Source of the DNA: Cryptomeria japonica
Lineage: Eukaryota > Streptophyta > Pinopsida > Cupressales > Cupressaceae
NCBI RefSeq assembly: GCF_030272615.1
Contig: NC_081414.1
Span: 912,213,009-912,277,008 of the forward strand
Direction: 5' to 3'
Length of the DNA stretch: 64,000 nt
Shown: positions 20,901 through 33,661 of the stretch, piece after piece
Layout of the letters: each line of letters opens with the position of its first letter
Numbering within the stretch: the stretch's first letter is position 1
Program-made: the position numbers and the translations under genes
Notes under the pieces: model-generated
Database searches by the model: none
What the model saw: only the letters and a program-made list of their open reading frames with translations
What the model was told of the DNA's origin: nothing

Positions 20901-22725
20901 TTAACTGTGGCCAAATGATATGATGAAGAACAACTTCCACCTGTCAATAGCTCCATTGCTGAATCTCAATTTTATGAAATGCAAAAAAATCATGTTTATA
21001 CATTCATGCCCAAACATTCGATCTTCATGATGCACCTCTTGGACATAACTAGTCATACCTTCACAATTTGCTTCAGATAACTGAGAACCATCCGATTGGA
21101 AGAACATAGATTGCATACCTTGGTTCAAATTAGTATTCTCTAGACAAAGATCAACAATGATATCACTGTCATCAACACTGTTAGTCACAGGGTTATTACT
21201 TACTAGTAAAACATTTCCATGCTCTTCAACAACCAATTTAACCAGTTTATTTTCTTTGAACACCGACACCATACCTTTATCTCCTTCAGCTGAAACTTCA
21301 TTCTTAAACAAACAATCACCAGTAAAGATCTAATTTCTCCTTTTTGGTTGGTGCAAGATTATAACATTATTTGCAGAGTCACTTCCTGAAACACATCCAT
21401 CTGAGTCATTTCTATCATGAGAATCATTGGATAGCTCAAAATCGTATAATTCAAAAAGAGGATTGTCCTTAATATTGGAATCACCACAAAATTCAGTTGG
21501 CAAATATAACACATTGAACCTAGTCCAACCATTATTATTCTCCAGATTTTGTAACTACTTCTCCATTTTCATCACTGCTGTAACATCAATTTCAGGTGCA
21601 ACATCTATTATGATTTCACTTAAATACACATAGGAAGCTTGAGAAGTTAAAAATTCTTTTTGTGGATCATAAAATGAATTAACCTCTAGGAATGCGGCTA
21701 ATGTTGATGTTGATTCACATTCTACCAACATAGGGTCAAATCTGACAAGAAGCACTCCTACCTCTCTCACACAAAGAAAGTTGTCATTGGGAACACAAAT
21801 ATAATCTTCATTGAGGATACATGCAGGATGAGAGTGTAAACTATTCTCACCTTTTACAAGTTCAACTAGACTATCTTCATATGCATGCATTTCTCCTTTT
21901 GATAATTTTTTATCCTTAGACTTTTTATCAAGAGTTTCAAACAAAGGTGTATTCATACCTCTTTTTATATGGCTGGAGTTACCAATAAATGAATCTATTC
22001 CAACTTCATAACATGACCATTTTCATCCTCAACACCACACAAAAAGTCACCATCTGAACCTTCCAAGCACCAATGTGGAATAAAAACAACACTATGTTCC
22101 TCTGGTAGCACCTCTTTTTCTTGGGGAGTAAATGATTGCTCAATTTCACTCATTTGCATGCATTTCAAGATAGATTTTGGTTCTTTACAATCTTTTTTTT
22201 TTGTTGTTGGTGATTATTCCATGGTATTGACAAATTACTCGGCTCAATCAACACTTGCGCAGAGTCTTATTTACCAAGAACATAAAAGTTATATGAACCT
22301 TGGTCTTCACTTTCTGATTCTTCTTTAAGCAACCTTAGTCTTTCTACTACTGCTTGTAACTTATGAATCTCTTGTTTAAGGTCTTTGAGTAAGTAATATC
22401 TATGACACAAACCTCTTACTAGCAGTGCAAAATTGCAATCTTTAGATGGATGTAATCTTTTCTTTTCAGCGTCAAAGATACTTTCTTTGAAAGCATTTCA
22501 AAAAGAGTGAAATACCTTGTAATCTTCAGCCAATATTTCCTCTATTATAGGTGTAGGTTGTCCTTTGGATTTGAACTGATTTCTTGCATTGGTATGGCAT
22601 TGAACCATCTTTATGAGATTTTCAATTAAACAGTCACCAATCTCCATTCTTGGGGAAGCACTAATAAATATTTGAAGCAAGAAGGGACTGACCTTTTCAT
22701 TTCGCTTCCCCAGTAGAGTCGCCAA
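20901..22725 (-). pseudogene. Leader ORF of a Tat/Ogre-like gypsy element (unrecognised protein, broken)
   Basis: Directly after a tRNA-Arg-type primer site, a frame begins near 22648 (MEIGDCLIENLIKMVQCHTN). It continues for about 580 codons through TGA (22498), a TAA near 22272, a frameshift near 22005, TAG (21555) and TAG (21330), and ends at TAA 20901. Recognisable stretches include KKRLHPSKDCNFALLVRGLC, a heptad-like LKDLKQEIHKLQAVVERLRL, VVFIPHWCLEGSDGDFLCGV and an acidic C-terminal half. There is no zinc knuckle, protease or RT motif. Tat/Ogre elements carry an extra ORF of unknown function between the 5' LTR and gag, and this position fits such an ORF. The rest of the element (gag-pol) is missing in the window. 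Confidence 0.5.
22707..22724 (-). other. Primer binding site of tRNA-Arg type (Tat/Ogre-like gypsy)
   Basis: On the minus strand the sequence is TGGCGACTCTACTGGGGA, close to the TGGCGACTC.GCTGGGGA sites typical of Tat/Ogre gypsy elements, which are complementary to plant tRNA-Arg. It lies 8 bases from a CCAACA that could end the LTR. Confidence 0.65.
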
Positions 22726-22732
22726 AAAAATC

Positions 22733-23017
22733 TGTTGGTTAACAGATTTGTCACTTTTGTTTTATACTCTTTTGCCAATGTCAATGACAATATGACCAAC
22801 AATTGAGTCGTTTGCAATGGTATTTACAAAGTTCTCTATGCTTGTTTTACAAGGCGTAGCTACCTTCAGATGATATACAATGAATAGAAACAAAGGGTAT
22901 GCTTTTCACCAAAAAGCAGAAAAAGGCAAACCAACACCTACCCATAACCATGAAAGTAGATGTAGAAGATTGATTTTATAATGAAGTGAATGTAGATAAA
23001 TGACACAGAGTTTACTT
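22733..23017 (-). mobile_element. LTR fragment of the Tat/Ogre-like element, split by the copia insertion
   Basis: The sequence ends in ...CCAACA on the minus strand just before the primer site. It is interrupted at 23017 by the copia element, whose TACTT target copies are 23013-23017 and 50817-50821, so the LTR resumes at 50817. The opposite LTR end was not located. Confidence 0.5.
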
Positions 23018-24464
23018 TGATAACTCAATGATGAACAATGAGTACCAAATCGGTACTGAGAGTGGGGTGTGAATTAGTACAGACACAAAAACTTTTTTGA
23101 ACCGGTTTGAGTGCAAACAGTGCACTTGATAGACAAACACAAATATCGGTCTAAACCAGATTACTACTAGTTAAACATAATGAGACTGTGAAAGATATAA
23201 ACCGGAAACACTTATCTTTCCACACAACCTACACCCTCATTTCCACATTATCCTTGTGCATAAATAGGTAATCTGTCATCAAAAATATAATAACTTGCTA
23301 GATCAACATGATTCACCGCTTGATAGAAAACAACAAAACATCACATGAAAAGGACATCACATATGACACACATATTTTTCATGTGGAAACCCAACTGGGA
23401 AAAACCACAGTGGGGATGAATACCCACAAGCTATTTTTGAACTCTTTAGAAGTCTTCTCTATTAGGAGCCTAGTCCGGTTAAAGACTGTTACAATAGGTT
23501 CTGTTAGGAACCGATCCTGTTAGGGATCACTCGGTTAAGGGATGGCTAGAATACTCGGTTAAGGGTTAAACCCTGTTAGAGGATTTTATGAACTCAATGG
23601 CTTTGAGTCACCCTGTTAAAGGATTTACAGCAAGCTGGTTAAAGCTACCCTGTTAAGGGATTTTCCACCTGTTGAAGTGATTAGAGATCAACAGGTATTA
23701 CAATGATCTGGTAATAGCACTCAATGCCAATGCAGACCTGGTTTCATTCCTTCTTTCTGCACACACACTTTGCAGGTATCAATTCTCTTATTTGGTATGG
23801 TAAGAATCACGTATCTCTGCACTTAGATACACACCCAACATTTGCCAACAACCTCAACATCAAACACAACATTGACCTTATAGGAAACAGATAGGTCGGT
23901 AGCATAAACCCTAAACCCTAAACATTTAGGTTGAGCAATTTAGTCGGTTCAATCCTGACCATTGAACACTTTGCATTTGAATACAATGGTCTTGAACAGA
24001 TCTCAAGACATTCTCCATCGTTTGTTCTTCACCGCTTCTTGAAGGCGATAACCCATCACATTTTCTTCACTGTTTGTAGGGACTTCGCACATTCCCGAGG
24101 TAGCTAGGATCAATTCCCTTCATGCAAGATCCTTCACGCGCACGAGGCTGATGTGGCAACACAATCTGATCTCCATTACAATGCTAACTCATCACACAAT
24201 GCCATCGGTTGAATCACATAGGCTCAAAACACTTCAACCGGAAACCCTGAGGCTAGAACTACCAACCAGTAGTCATACCATATTAAGCCTTGATAGAGAA
24301 CATTCCATATACTGGTTCACTTGGACAAACGTACCGCTTCACCTTTTGCACATATACCAGTTCACAACATTATACTGGTTCACTTTGCCAGTTGCTTAAC
24401 TTCAATAAACCGGTTCACTCTTCAACATATTACCGGTTCACTCTTCAACATATTATCGGTTCTT
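23018..24464 (-). repeat. Copia 3' LTR, distal part
   Basis: It matches 49283-50750 closely, including the boundary TGATAACTCAATGATGAAC. It stops at ...GGTTCTT, where CACTA copy 2 begins. On the minus strand its U3 side carries repeated GAACCGGTAATATGTTGAAG units next to the break. Confidence 0.92.
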
Positions 24465-24900
24465 CACTAGTACATTCAGGTCAAAATTTCAACAGCAAAT
24501 TGTCAGAATTCCGAAGCATTTTTGTCGCACTACTGACAAAAAAAGCCATTGAAAACTTTTTGTCGGAAGTTCTAACTATCCTTGTGGTCGTCGCAATTCC
24601 AACATCAGCCCCATCCTTTCCGACGGGCGCCATTGATACTCATACCCAGAAAGAATACCGTTTCGATCTTGGGCTACCGTCGGAATTCTGACATCAAAGC
24701 GTAAAAATTCCGACAAAGGAGTGTCGTCGGATGCACAACATCCTCGTTGGAACTCTCCTGGAGGCCATCGTAATTTTAACCCTTTGGTGTCGAAATTACG
24801 ATGGCCCCAAGAGAGTTCCGACGAGGATGCTATGCATCCAACGACACTCCTCTGTCGGAATTTTTACGCTTTGATGTCGGAATTCCGACGGTAGGCCGAT
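24465..24900. repeat. CACTA copy 2 left terminal and subterminal repeats with 221-bp palindrome
   Basis: GTCGGAATT-type repeats recur in both orientations. Positions 24674-24894 form an imperfect inverted repeat with arms of about 105 bp: CTACCGTCGGAATTCTGACA pairs with TGTCGGAATTCCGACGGTAG. The short centre lies near 24784. Confidence 0.85.
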
Positions 24901-24934
24901 TTTTCAGAAAAAAAAAATTATAGAAAAATATTGG

Positions 24935-25112
24935 CATTGGTATCTCTATTCTATCTCTCTTCTCTATCCCTCTCTACTATCTCTCTTCTCTCTTCCCTCT
25001 CTAGGTCTCTTTCTCCATCCCTCTCTTCTTCTCTCCCTCTCTACTTCTCTTTCTCTACCCTCTCCAGGTCATTATCTCTTCCTCTCACCCTCTCTCTCTC
25101 TCTCACCTCTAT
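24935..25112 (+). repeat. Pyrimidine-rich CTCT tract
   Basis: A long run of CTCTCT/TCTCTC with few purines, just inside the subterminal repeats. Predicted Ser/Leu-rich peptides here are low-complexity artefacts. Confidence 0.8.
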
Positions 25113-28100
25113 TCTATGCATATGAGCCTTTCAAACCCACTCAGGGGTAAAATAGCCCTAAGTTGGCCTTATTTTGAGGAAAAATGCAAATATTTAAAGG
25201 ATAAAATCAGTAATTTTCTACATTACCGACCCCAATCTGTGCAAACCTTCTTGTTATTTGCACCTAAATCTGTGTATGAGAGGAGTCCAAACCCACTCAG
25301 CAAGAGAAGAGCACCTTAAGTCAGCTAGAAGGAAGGTAATTTCATGAATTTAATAAACAATTACTGGGCTAGCCGACCTATGGAGGTGAAATGAAGGCAA
25401 AGGTAAAAATGAAGCATATAAAACAAAGATCAAATTCTCATCAAATTCAATTTGCAACCAATTAAGAGGAGAAGAATTAGGGAGCAAGTCTGTGAATTAG
25501 GGTATAAAATCAGATTAAATTTATTTGTGATGCATTATTTGTTTTTTATTTCATTCATGATATGTTCTTTCTTGCTTTCAGGATGTGAGGACTTCATTAC
25601 AAGGAAAAGAACACCTTACCCAGCACGTAGAGCATGCCAACATCATGCTTCAATGCAAGGATGAAGACACTTGATGAAAGGAGGCTTCAAGGCATGAAAG
25701 AGGACATTGGCATCATGGAGGGTTTTCACATCAATATCAACACCAAGATTCACGAGTTTAGGATGGCAACAGGAGGAGATAAAACTATTCAAAGCTTTCA
25801 ACAATGCAATACAAAGGAAGGAGCATCTCAAGGCGCAAGGACAATGTCAAATGATGATCAAGATATTATGAGGATTCAACAAGGAAGAAACAGAAGACTA
25901 TCTTGCATTCCCTTCGAAAATCCAAGAATAGCAATCAGTAGAATAAGGAGAAATCAATAAGGATTGCTTTAAAATGAAGGGATCTACAACACGATAGGCC
26001 ATATGTAAGACATCAATCACCAATGATCAAGGTATTCAAGTCAGAGTTACAAAGGTGATCAAGGTTGGATAGATCAAGAATAAGTGGGTTCTACATCAAG
26101 CCTAGGCATTACAAAGTCTATATCAAACATATTCACCAAGGTGAATTACCCCACAAAGAGGTAGATTTTTGAATCTCAAAGAGGATTTCATCAATGCAAG
26201 CCATTCAAGTCAAGTATATGCACCATGAAGTTGAAGAAAGCATCATCGGTATGGAGATGCAACAAAAGGAGGGCCAAGCATCATCAAACATATACTTCAT
26301 TAAGCACACGGTCACATAAAAGGATCAAGAACTATCAGGAAGATGGAAGGACACAAACATGATCAAGTAGATAGTTTCAGAAGAATTAATCAAAAGCTAA
26401 GGACTTGATCATCTAGATGATACAATTTGGGAATATGTCCCACCACCTTCATCATGTTGAGAAAACTAGATAACGTTGAGTATCAAGAAATATTGCTCAA
26501 TCAATTAAGCTTTGTGATGGTCGACTTGGCAAGTTGAGTTGGCATCCAATCATCATCAACCTAATCAAGTGAAGCCACATTGACATGTCCAAGTTCATCG
26601 TACTTGATGCATCTAATGAATGAGCTAGTGACACAATGCAATGCATCAAAGTTTGTTCAAGCATACCTAGCCTATTTCCTCATTGGTTAGAATTCAAGGT
26701 GGACATGTGTCCTATTCAATGTAATTATTTAATTGGCTAGAATGGAGTTTTTTATAACAAGCCCTAATTAGGGTTTCACTATATTATCTTGACTGTTGAT
26801 TTGATAGTCAATCTGGGTCATTAATTATAATGGGGGTCTATAAAAGGCCTAGCCTTTTCATTTGTAAAGGTTAATAGTTGCTAGTCAACAATTAATAGTT
26901 CATAGATAGCAGTTAGATAGCAAGTAAAGTAGAGTAGGAGGAAAGAAGGAATTGTTGCCAAGACTTGTTGATTTTAATACACGATCTTCATTGAAGCATG
27001 GTGGATTTCTACGTGTAATTTCTACATGTTGCATGGCTTCTTGTTACTTCTCAAGTTTAGATAAATTTCATATATTGCAATGGAGAAATGTGATGATTTC
27101 TTGATGGAATTCCTGTTCATACTATTTGTAATTTGTAATTTGCTAGTTGTAAGTTGCAATGTACGGTTAGTCTGAACTTCATGAAGCATAAGTTCAATTG
27201 TGAATGTTCACTTAAATTGCGCTAGTTTTGGGTATTCGAATGAATGTTCATGATATGAAAACCCTTCGTTATTCCTTAGAAGATTGCATTAGTTTTGTGT
27301 ACTTGTTTCTGCAAGGCAAAGCAAAGCTTGATTATGGAATTCGTCTATCAAATCATCATCCTTTATTGTCACTGTTCTTAGGATTAAATTAGATCTCTAA
27401 ACCCTTTATCTCTTTTGTCTTTCATTTTCCAAGCAAGTTAGTGTAGAGTCCAAGTTATGGTAGAGTTCAAGAAAAATGTAAGCCCCCTTGCGATTCCAGC
27501 AAAATCACATCATATTCACTAAGTCTATCCCATGAAATTAAGTTGCATAGTTCGTATTGTAAACCTTGGAGTTGCTTTGATTGATCACTTTGTTTAGCAT
27601 TCAAAGTTTCTTTGTTCAAGAGATGATAGAATACCTTGGTATTTTTTTTTGTTTGCAGTGCATAAAAAAACATCAATAGGTGGTTCTAGATGAAAGATAG
27701 TTGTGGGTTTGCATGCATGTTTAGTGCATGATTCAAGGAGGTTGTTTGCAACTTTCTCGTTGAGGAGATTTTGGTATGAAATCATTAGTCCCTCATCATC
27801 TCTACAATATTTTCTTGATGGATTCCTTGACTAGTGGAATTGTTGGCAAATCGGATTTGGAGTTGATTTGGTGTCTTTGTCTTGAGATCCATATGGTATT
27901 TCTTTGTATCTCAGTTTGTAAGTTATTTATGTGATGATGAGTTTTACATGCGTCATTGTTTTAGATCTACAAGTTACACAGTCGTATGGATTTAATCCAC
28001 CCATTGGTGATGCAGAGCCCTTGTTGCTGAGACAGGATCCTTCACTCAAGAACCCCAAACAAGGACCCTACAACTTATACAAAGACATCAAGGGTTGGAT

Positions 28101-29924
28101 TGGTTTCAATTTGATTGTTTTCGTACCTCTCCTCATACTAAGCCATCCAGACAATGCCAATCCCACAATGTCTCACAAAAGTCTCTCAGGACTCAAAGGC
28201 CACTACACCCAACCAAAGGTGGACACACACTTCCTAAGGAAATGGGGACCTCCAATACCTTGATTTACTATCATATAAGGTTAATAGACCTATTCCAATC
28301 ATCAAACATGATGTATTGAGAAAAATTAGTACTGCTGCTACAATTAGGCCTGTCACGCCTAGTAGCCCTGCCAGTCTGAAAAACTTAAGGTTTCTTGTTA
28401 ATTTCTCAAAATAACTCTACAAATGAGAGTGGATTTTGTTTCATTCAAGTGAGTTCCAAAGGATTCCAAAAGGGTTTGGGCAGATCCAATGTCTAAGGGT
28501 TATAAACCCAACTTCACTCCTAGGCCTAATAACACTAATTAGGCCACCTTAACAAAGGAAGTATACTCAAAACCTGCTACTTGGGAAAAGTAAGACCTGA
28601 GACATGTGGGGGACATGGATAAAACATAAATTACCAAGTTATAGCCCTTGGTTCCACCGCTATCATCATTTGTGGGGTCGGATGCATACCCAGCCAAGGT
28701 GGTCACATAGAGATGCCCATCTCTAAAACTTCAAACCCTCACCTTTACCTATCACTTCCCTGTAAAAAGTCTTGGAAATATTAAATTACATGTCACCACT
28801 TGCTTCACCCCAAAGGCCATACAAATCCCATGAGGTATCAGCAAGAAAAACTCATATTTGCTGTCAAACCCTAGGTAGACTGTCAAATCCTGGGTACCTT
28901 CACAAAAAAACACTTTTCTCACGGCTCCAGAAGAGTTAGAGGCTCAGACTTGTTGCATTGGAAAGGTAAGACACATTAATTTCATATTCAAGAGGTTTTA
29001 TGCTCTGGAGAAAGACATACTATACGGAATATGGGAAATAACAGCAAAATGCAGGAAAAAGACATATTTTTATTGGTTTCTTTGTTCACAAAACTTTCAT
29101 TTTCCTTCAACAACCTTGCAAAAGGTTGGAATTCGACCTTTAATGACCCTTGCAACCTTTAATGAACCTTTCAACTGATTTTGGAAACCAACATGGCGGT
29201 TTGGAGGAAGTTGCAATTTTGGGTTAAAAGTTGTCATAGTTGCTTGACAACTTTTGACATTTTGTCCTCCTAAACACACCTAGACACTAATTGACCCCTA
29301 AGACACTTAAAACTCTTCAAATGCACTAAAAATTCCTTCAAGGTGTGAATAACCCCAATTTCCATATACCCAAGGTGGTTTATAACACACCTACCTAGGG
29401 CATAGGCTTACAAGGTGGGGTGACTTATTACATCAACATGAAAATAAACCAAAACTATCCTTAAGTGTTTCAAAACTTGAAAACCAATCAAGAGGAGTTT
29501 TATTCTTCAAGAATCCCATGATTTGAATTTGAAGATGCCCCTACATCAATTGGCTATAGTGAGATGACTTGAATGTGGACTGTCTATATCCACAAATCTA
29601 TGGTCATTTGTGCATTGGTATGTTGCACTGGGATGGGAGGAAGGAATATTAGAGTACCTAGATAGTTATATATTGCCAATCTTAGTGTGGGCCACTATTA
29701 AGGGATTCTTGAATGGTCATGGAAGGCATACAATTTAGTTTGCAGCAATGAAGTTCCCTTAGAGGGAATGATGCCAAGCTTTTTTTGGGGGAGTTACCTC
29801 CCCATTTGATGGGGAAGTTGCAGCTTTTTGGACAAGAATTGGCTTTGATTGTGAAAGTTATGCTTGCATGATTATGAAAGGATATAAGTTTTATACATAG
29901 GATCTAGATGCTTTCTTTCCTTAC
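25113..29924. other. 3' arm of CACTA copy 2 with LTR-retrotransposon debris
   Basis: No intact coding region. About 26.4-27.9 kb resembles an LTR: AT-rich U3, TATAAAAG at 26839-26846 and an Ile/Ser-poor leader follow. Short plus-strand frames at 25452-25960 are connected by frame changes and lack known motifs. From 28320 to 29440 there is unstructured spacer resembling LTR flank. Nothing else is supported. Confidence 0.45.
26839..26846 (+). promoter_or_regulatory. TATA box of an LTR-like sequence
   Basis: TATAAAAG followed by GCCTAGCC, in a region of LTR character. This is consistent with a retrotransposon promoter. Confidence 0.4.
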
Positions 29925-30332
29925 CTATGCAGGGAGAGATTTTCCTTCAAATCATGTCCAGCCAAGGTAAACCTCTTTGGAATAATAATAACAAGCATTT
30001 CTTTAACAAAGTAAATTATATATAAGAGCAGTATATGCATGGATTTACAAAAGTGTCATGCAGAATGTAGATCTATACCTTGTTACTTAAAAACATAAGT
30101 TCTTCTCCGTGTTCATTTTTCCATGATATAACTTGACCTCGGGCAACCTTTTGAATGTCAAGAAGTGATTGCCTCAGATGAAAGTAGTGATAAATTTCAC
30201 TATCAACAAAAGAACAACCAATAAATGATAAATTTGCAGTGAGATCATAGTGCCTAAATCAGTCTAAAAGCTTATAAGGATCAGAACCAAGCCATATAAG
30301 CTTCAAGAACAATTTGAGAGCATCAAAGTCAT
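29925..30332 (-). pseudogene. Two spliced exons of an unidentified gene captured in CACTA copy 2
   Basis: Exon 30332-30079 (254 nt) encodes DFDALKLFLKLIWLGSDPYK, a TGA, then FRHYDLTANLSFIGCSFVDS and RQSLLDIQKVARGQVISWKN, ending SNK at a GTATAG donor. A 104-bp intron ends ...CCAAAG. The next exon, 29974-29925 (50 nt, RFTLAGHDLKENLSLH), ends at a good GTAAGG donor. Phases agree across the intron. Further exon-like sequence (ALEEENLNFDEAIHDGG) lies upstream near 30450-30550. The wording is protein-like and distinct from the transposase, but I cannot name the gene. The TGA probably replaces Trp (DWFRHY). It is likely a host fragment carried by the transposon. Confidence 0.5.
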
Positions 30333-31724
30333 CTACCAGACATTAGAAATTGTCAAATCAATGACACATTCATATCAAGCATCTTTACTTTTTTGAAAAG
30401 TAGACCACATTTCAGATCTAGATGACACCATAATGACTTTGATTTCATCTTGCAAGATATTCCTCCATCATGTATTGCTTCATCGAAGTTCAAATTTTCT
30501 TCTTCAAGGGCTCTCAATGATTCTCTATATAGGATTCTTCGTGTCTATGAGATCCACTTCATTGGGAGGCCTACTTAAACATTTCACATCTGTTTGTGGA
30601 CTCTCACCTTTCAAACATTTCACATCTTATAATTGAGCTTCACTTTGTTTCGAGAATAGTTTAATATTCTCTACTTAACAGGGCCAACCACGTGAAGGTG
30701 GAAGCTCATTTGGCCCCTCCCCCCCCTTAACATCACTCTAAATTCCCCGTTAACATCTAACATTCATTCATTCTTTCATCCATTATTAAAATATAACATT
30801 CATTCATTATCACATAACGTTCATTAACACATAAAATTCATTAACTTTCATTAAAATGCAACATTCATCAATAATCATCAACACATATCATTCATGAACA
30901 TTCATTAGCACATAATTACATTCATTACACATAAAAATCAGTCATTATCAAATAAGGTAGATTACAATCATTTCTTTCTTTTTTTTTTTTTTGAAGCTAT
31001 GAAAAGACTAAGTGGAACATCGGTTTCTTCATCATTTCCCCCATCTGTGGATGTTATGCCCTCTTCTCGTGCTCTTGATGTATGCCTAGTCCTATACAAA
31101 GGACGAGGATGCTGAACCAAAGGGGGGTCCTCTGCAATAACAAAGAATTGGGTTAAATTTAAAACATTTTTTTTATTATTGTTACAAGTATTTCATTAAT
31201 TTAAAGAACACAACCGTTACACTCTTTACCTGATGGGGCCACATCATCTTCCACATCATTTTGTCTAGCCTCAACCTCGACATGCTGAGCACCCTCTAGA
31301 TCCTCTGGAGTTGAAATACGAAACTTTACATTAATCAATACACTAATTGCAATTAAATTTGTTTAAAGGAATAACAGTGGTCCTCTTTACCTGATTGGGG
31401 AACATCACATTCCTGATGTTGTCTACCTGGATCATGCTCCACTTGGTCACTACCGACTACATGCTCTAAAATATTAACAATAAAGGTTACATTAATTACT
31501 ACACTAATTTTCAATTTAAGATGTTTAATTGTATTAATAATTACATAAAAAAATTTGAATAGCAAATGAATACCTCCACTACTAGGATGCACATTCGGAC
31601 CTTCATGTACAGGTTCTGTTCCATGATTATCATGCTGCATTGCAATGTCACGCGCAGTGTTATCATTGCTTGCTTATTTAAAAAAAATATAGTCACTTTA
31701 TGTTGAAATTTAACATCAAATAGA

Positions 31725-32418
31725 TTATTGGTAAGTATTCAATTTGAAATAATTTTCATTTAGCTTAATTACCGTTGTGACAGATGCATCAGAATCTTGT
31801 GTTTGCCCACTCAATTCTCGTAGCCGTTCAACCACGGCTATATAGCCTTGTTGGTAGCCAATTCTCTTGTCATCTTCCATGGGCGCTCTATTGAATTCAG
31901 AGCCCTGCATTTTTGCTTAGTATTGTGAATTTTGCTTGTATTGTTTGATAAAAAAAAAATTGTTTACAATTTATAAATATTTTGATGTGATACTTAATTT
32001 ACTAATTCTTACATTCGTGCGGCAAGTTTCATATAACCACCAGAGCCGAGTTTGTGTTGCCCATGCTTTTCTTGTCTTGCCTTGGTTGCCTTTGACGTGT
32101 CACTCAATCTATGAAAAGTTTGAAATATGTTAGATTATATAAATATAATGAATAATTAGTACATATTCACATTCTTAATAGTATCACATACCTTCTTCTG
32201 GCGTCTGGTGGTGTATTTCCTTTTTTCCTTTCAATTCTCTCCTTTGCATCCAAAATCAGGTCCTTCCACTCCCTCTCTGGAATCATGGGGGGACGCTCAT
32301 ACTTTACGTTCTTCTCTAAATGTGTCCTGTATTGGTCCCTCACATACTTCAGATATGTGCCAGCTTTTTCCAGGAGCTTAGTCTTGTCAAATGTGTCATT
32401 TCCAAACAACCCTACCAT
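31725..32418 (-). pseudogene. Transposase_24-type (TNPA-like) protein, main domain exons, copy 2
   Basis: Colinear with copy 1. The exon 32418-32167 encodes VGLFGNDTFDKTKLLEKAG, PPMIPEREWKDLILDAKERI and RRRYVILLRM. A following exon (about 32100-32010) gives the KATKARQEKHGQHKLG segment, and 31910-31725 encodes MQGSEFNRAPMEDDKRIGYQ and RLRELSGQTQDSDASVT. The frame here keeps Gln-Gln where copy 1 has a stop, so this copy is the better preserved one. It would be expected to bind the subterminal GTCGGAATT repeats, by analogy with TNPA. Confidence 0.7.
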
Positions 32419-32740
32419 ATGGTTTGTGAGTTCATCTTTTAACTTTTTTTCTTGGTCATTCCACCTTTAAAGAAAAAACAAACCTGTTAGATTTAGAAAG
32501 AAACTAAAGCTACCTTTGATATAGTTCAAGAAATGGATAAAAGGAAAACTATTCTTGCAATGATATGAAATCAAAATAGTGGATAAGGGTTAGTTCACAT
32601 ATGATGTTCCACCTTTTACGTATGGTGGGCCCAAATATCTGCAATGAAATGTCATTAAGATTTTTATAAAAAATATCATTTCCTGCAAAAAAAACATGGG
32701 ATCATTAGTCCAAAATGAGTGATCAGTAAGTAAATTACAA

Positions 32741-33661
32741 TTAGACTATATATAATAATATTTTTAAAGTACCTGGAACCTTCTGTATCTTCAAGGGAAT
32801 CAATTCTTCGTTGCTCACCACCAATGTGGCCTGCAACATTCTCGTACTAGCAATACAGGAAGATCCAGGAAATGATGGTATGTTATCAGCAGTACTCGCC
32901 TCTGGCGCATCCTCATGTGCATCTCCTGCCACAGTAAATGAATCCACTTTGAAATGCCTCCAAGAAAGAACACTTCAAGGGTAATAAACACATAACGAAA
33001 GAGAGAGAAAAAGAGGGATCTACCACCAGTGGGTAGGTCAACACGAGCCGGTACAACAGATGATGTCTGCATGCTATGTGTTGCCAACATTGCAGTTGGA
33101 AATACAGTTGGGCTCGACCTCGGACCCATGTCAGCACCTGAAGAGCAATACATTAAATATGTAAAACATTAAAAAAGCAAGTTCACAAGTCCAAAGGAGT
33201 GGTTTTAATATATAGAACATGGTCATCACCTGAACTACTCGCAATACCCTGATCATCGCCACCAAGATGATGAGGCCCTATAAATTTCTGTAAAAACAAC
33301 ACATATATATTTTAGTTAATGACATAAAAGAGATAAAAATATAAACCATTATTGAACTTTTGTTATGATTAAAGCTTTCATTACTACTTACTTGCAAGTT
33401 TTCCATTGTCGTCAACAATAGTTGCACCCTCTTTGTTATCTCATCAGTCTGAGGACTTATGGTTGCCAAATCAAGAATCTCTTGCCTAATTTTTCTAATA
33501 TTCTTTTGTACAAATTGCATAGGGTTTGCAGTAAGTGCGATGTCATCAACGCATAACACTGTCGAGTGCCCCACATCCCTATGGAGGTGCTGAGGTACTG
33601 CAGGTTCCTTTCCCTTATCCCGAACATCCGTCTGTGACAAGAATATAATTAACACTATCAA
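32741..33661 (-). CDS. Upstream exons of the Transposase_24-type gene, copy 2
   Basis: Exon-like frames at 33661-33420 (GKEPAVPQHLHRDVG..., KIRQEILDLATISPQTDEIT) and 32947-32741 (DAHEDAPEASTADNIPSFPG) match copy 1 segments in order. Intervening sequence carries GT/AG sites and is AT-rich. No functional motif is recognised. Exon limits are approximate. Confidence 0.45.

Noticed and set aside
23900-23930. CCCTAAACCCTAAAC, telomere-like repeat (also near 50190)
   Set aside because: Only about two units, and both copies are at the same place in the two copia LTRs, so it is LTR sequence and not an interstitial telomere.
27931-28263. Frame with YKDIKGWIGFNL...LSHPDNANP, slightly like the HPDN region of mitochondrial cytochrome b
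   Set aside because: The upstream and downstream parts do not match cytochrome b, and a recent organellar insertion would be nearly identical. Treated as chance.
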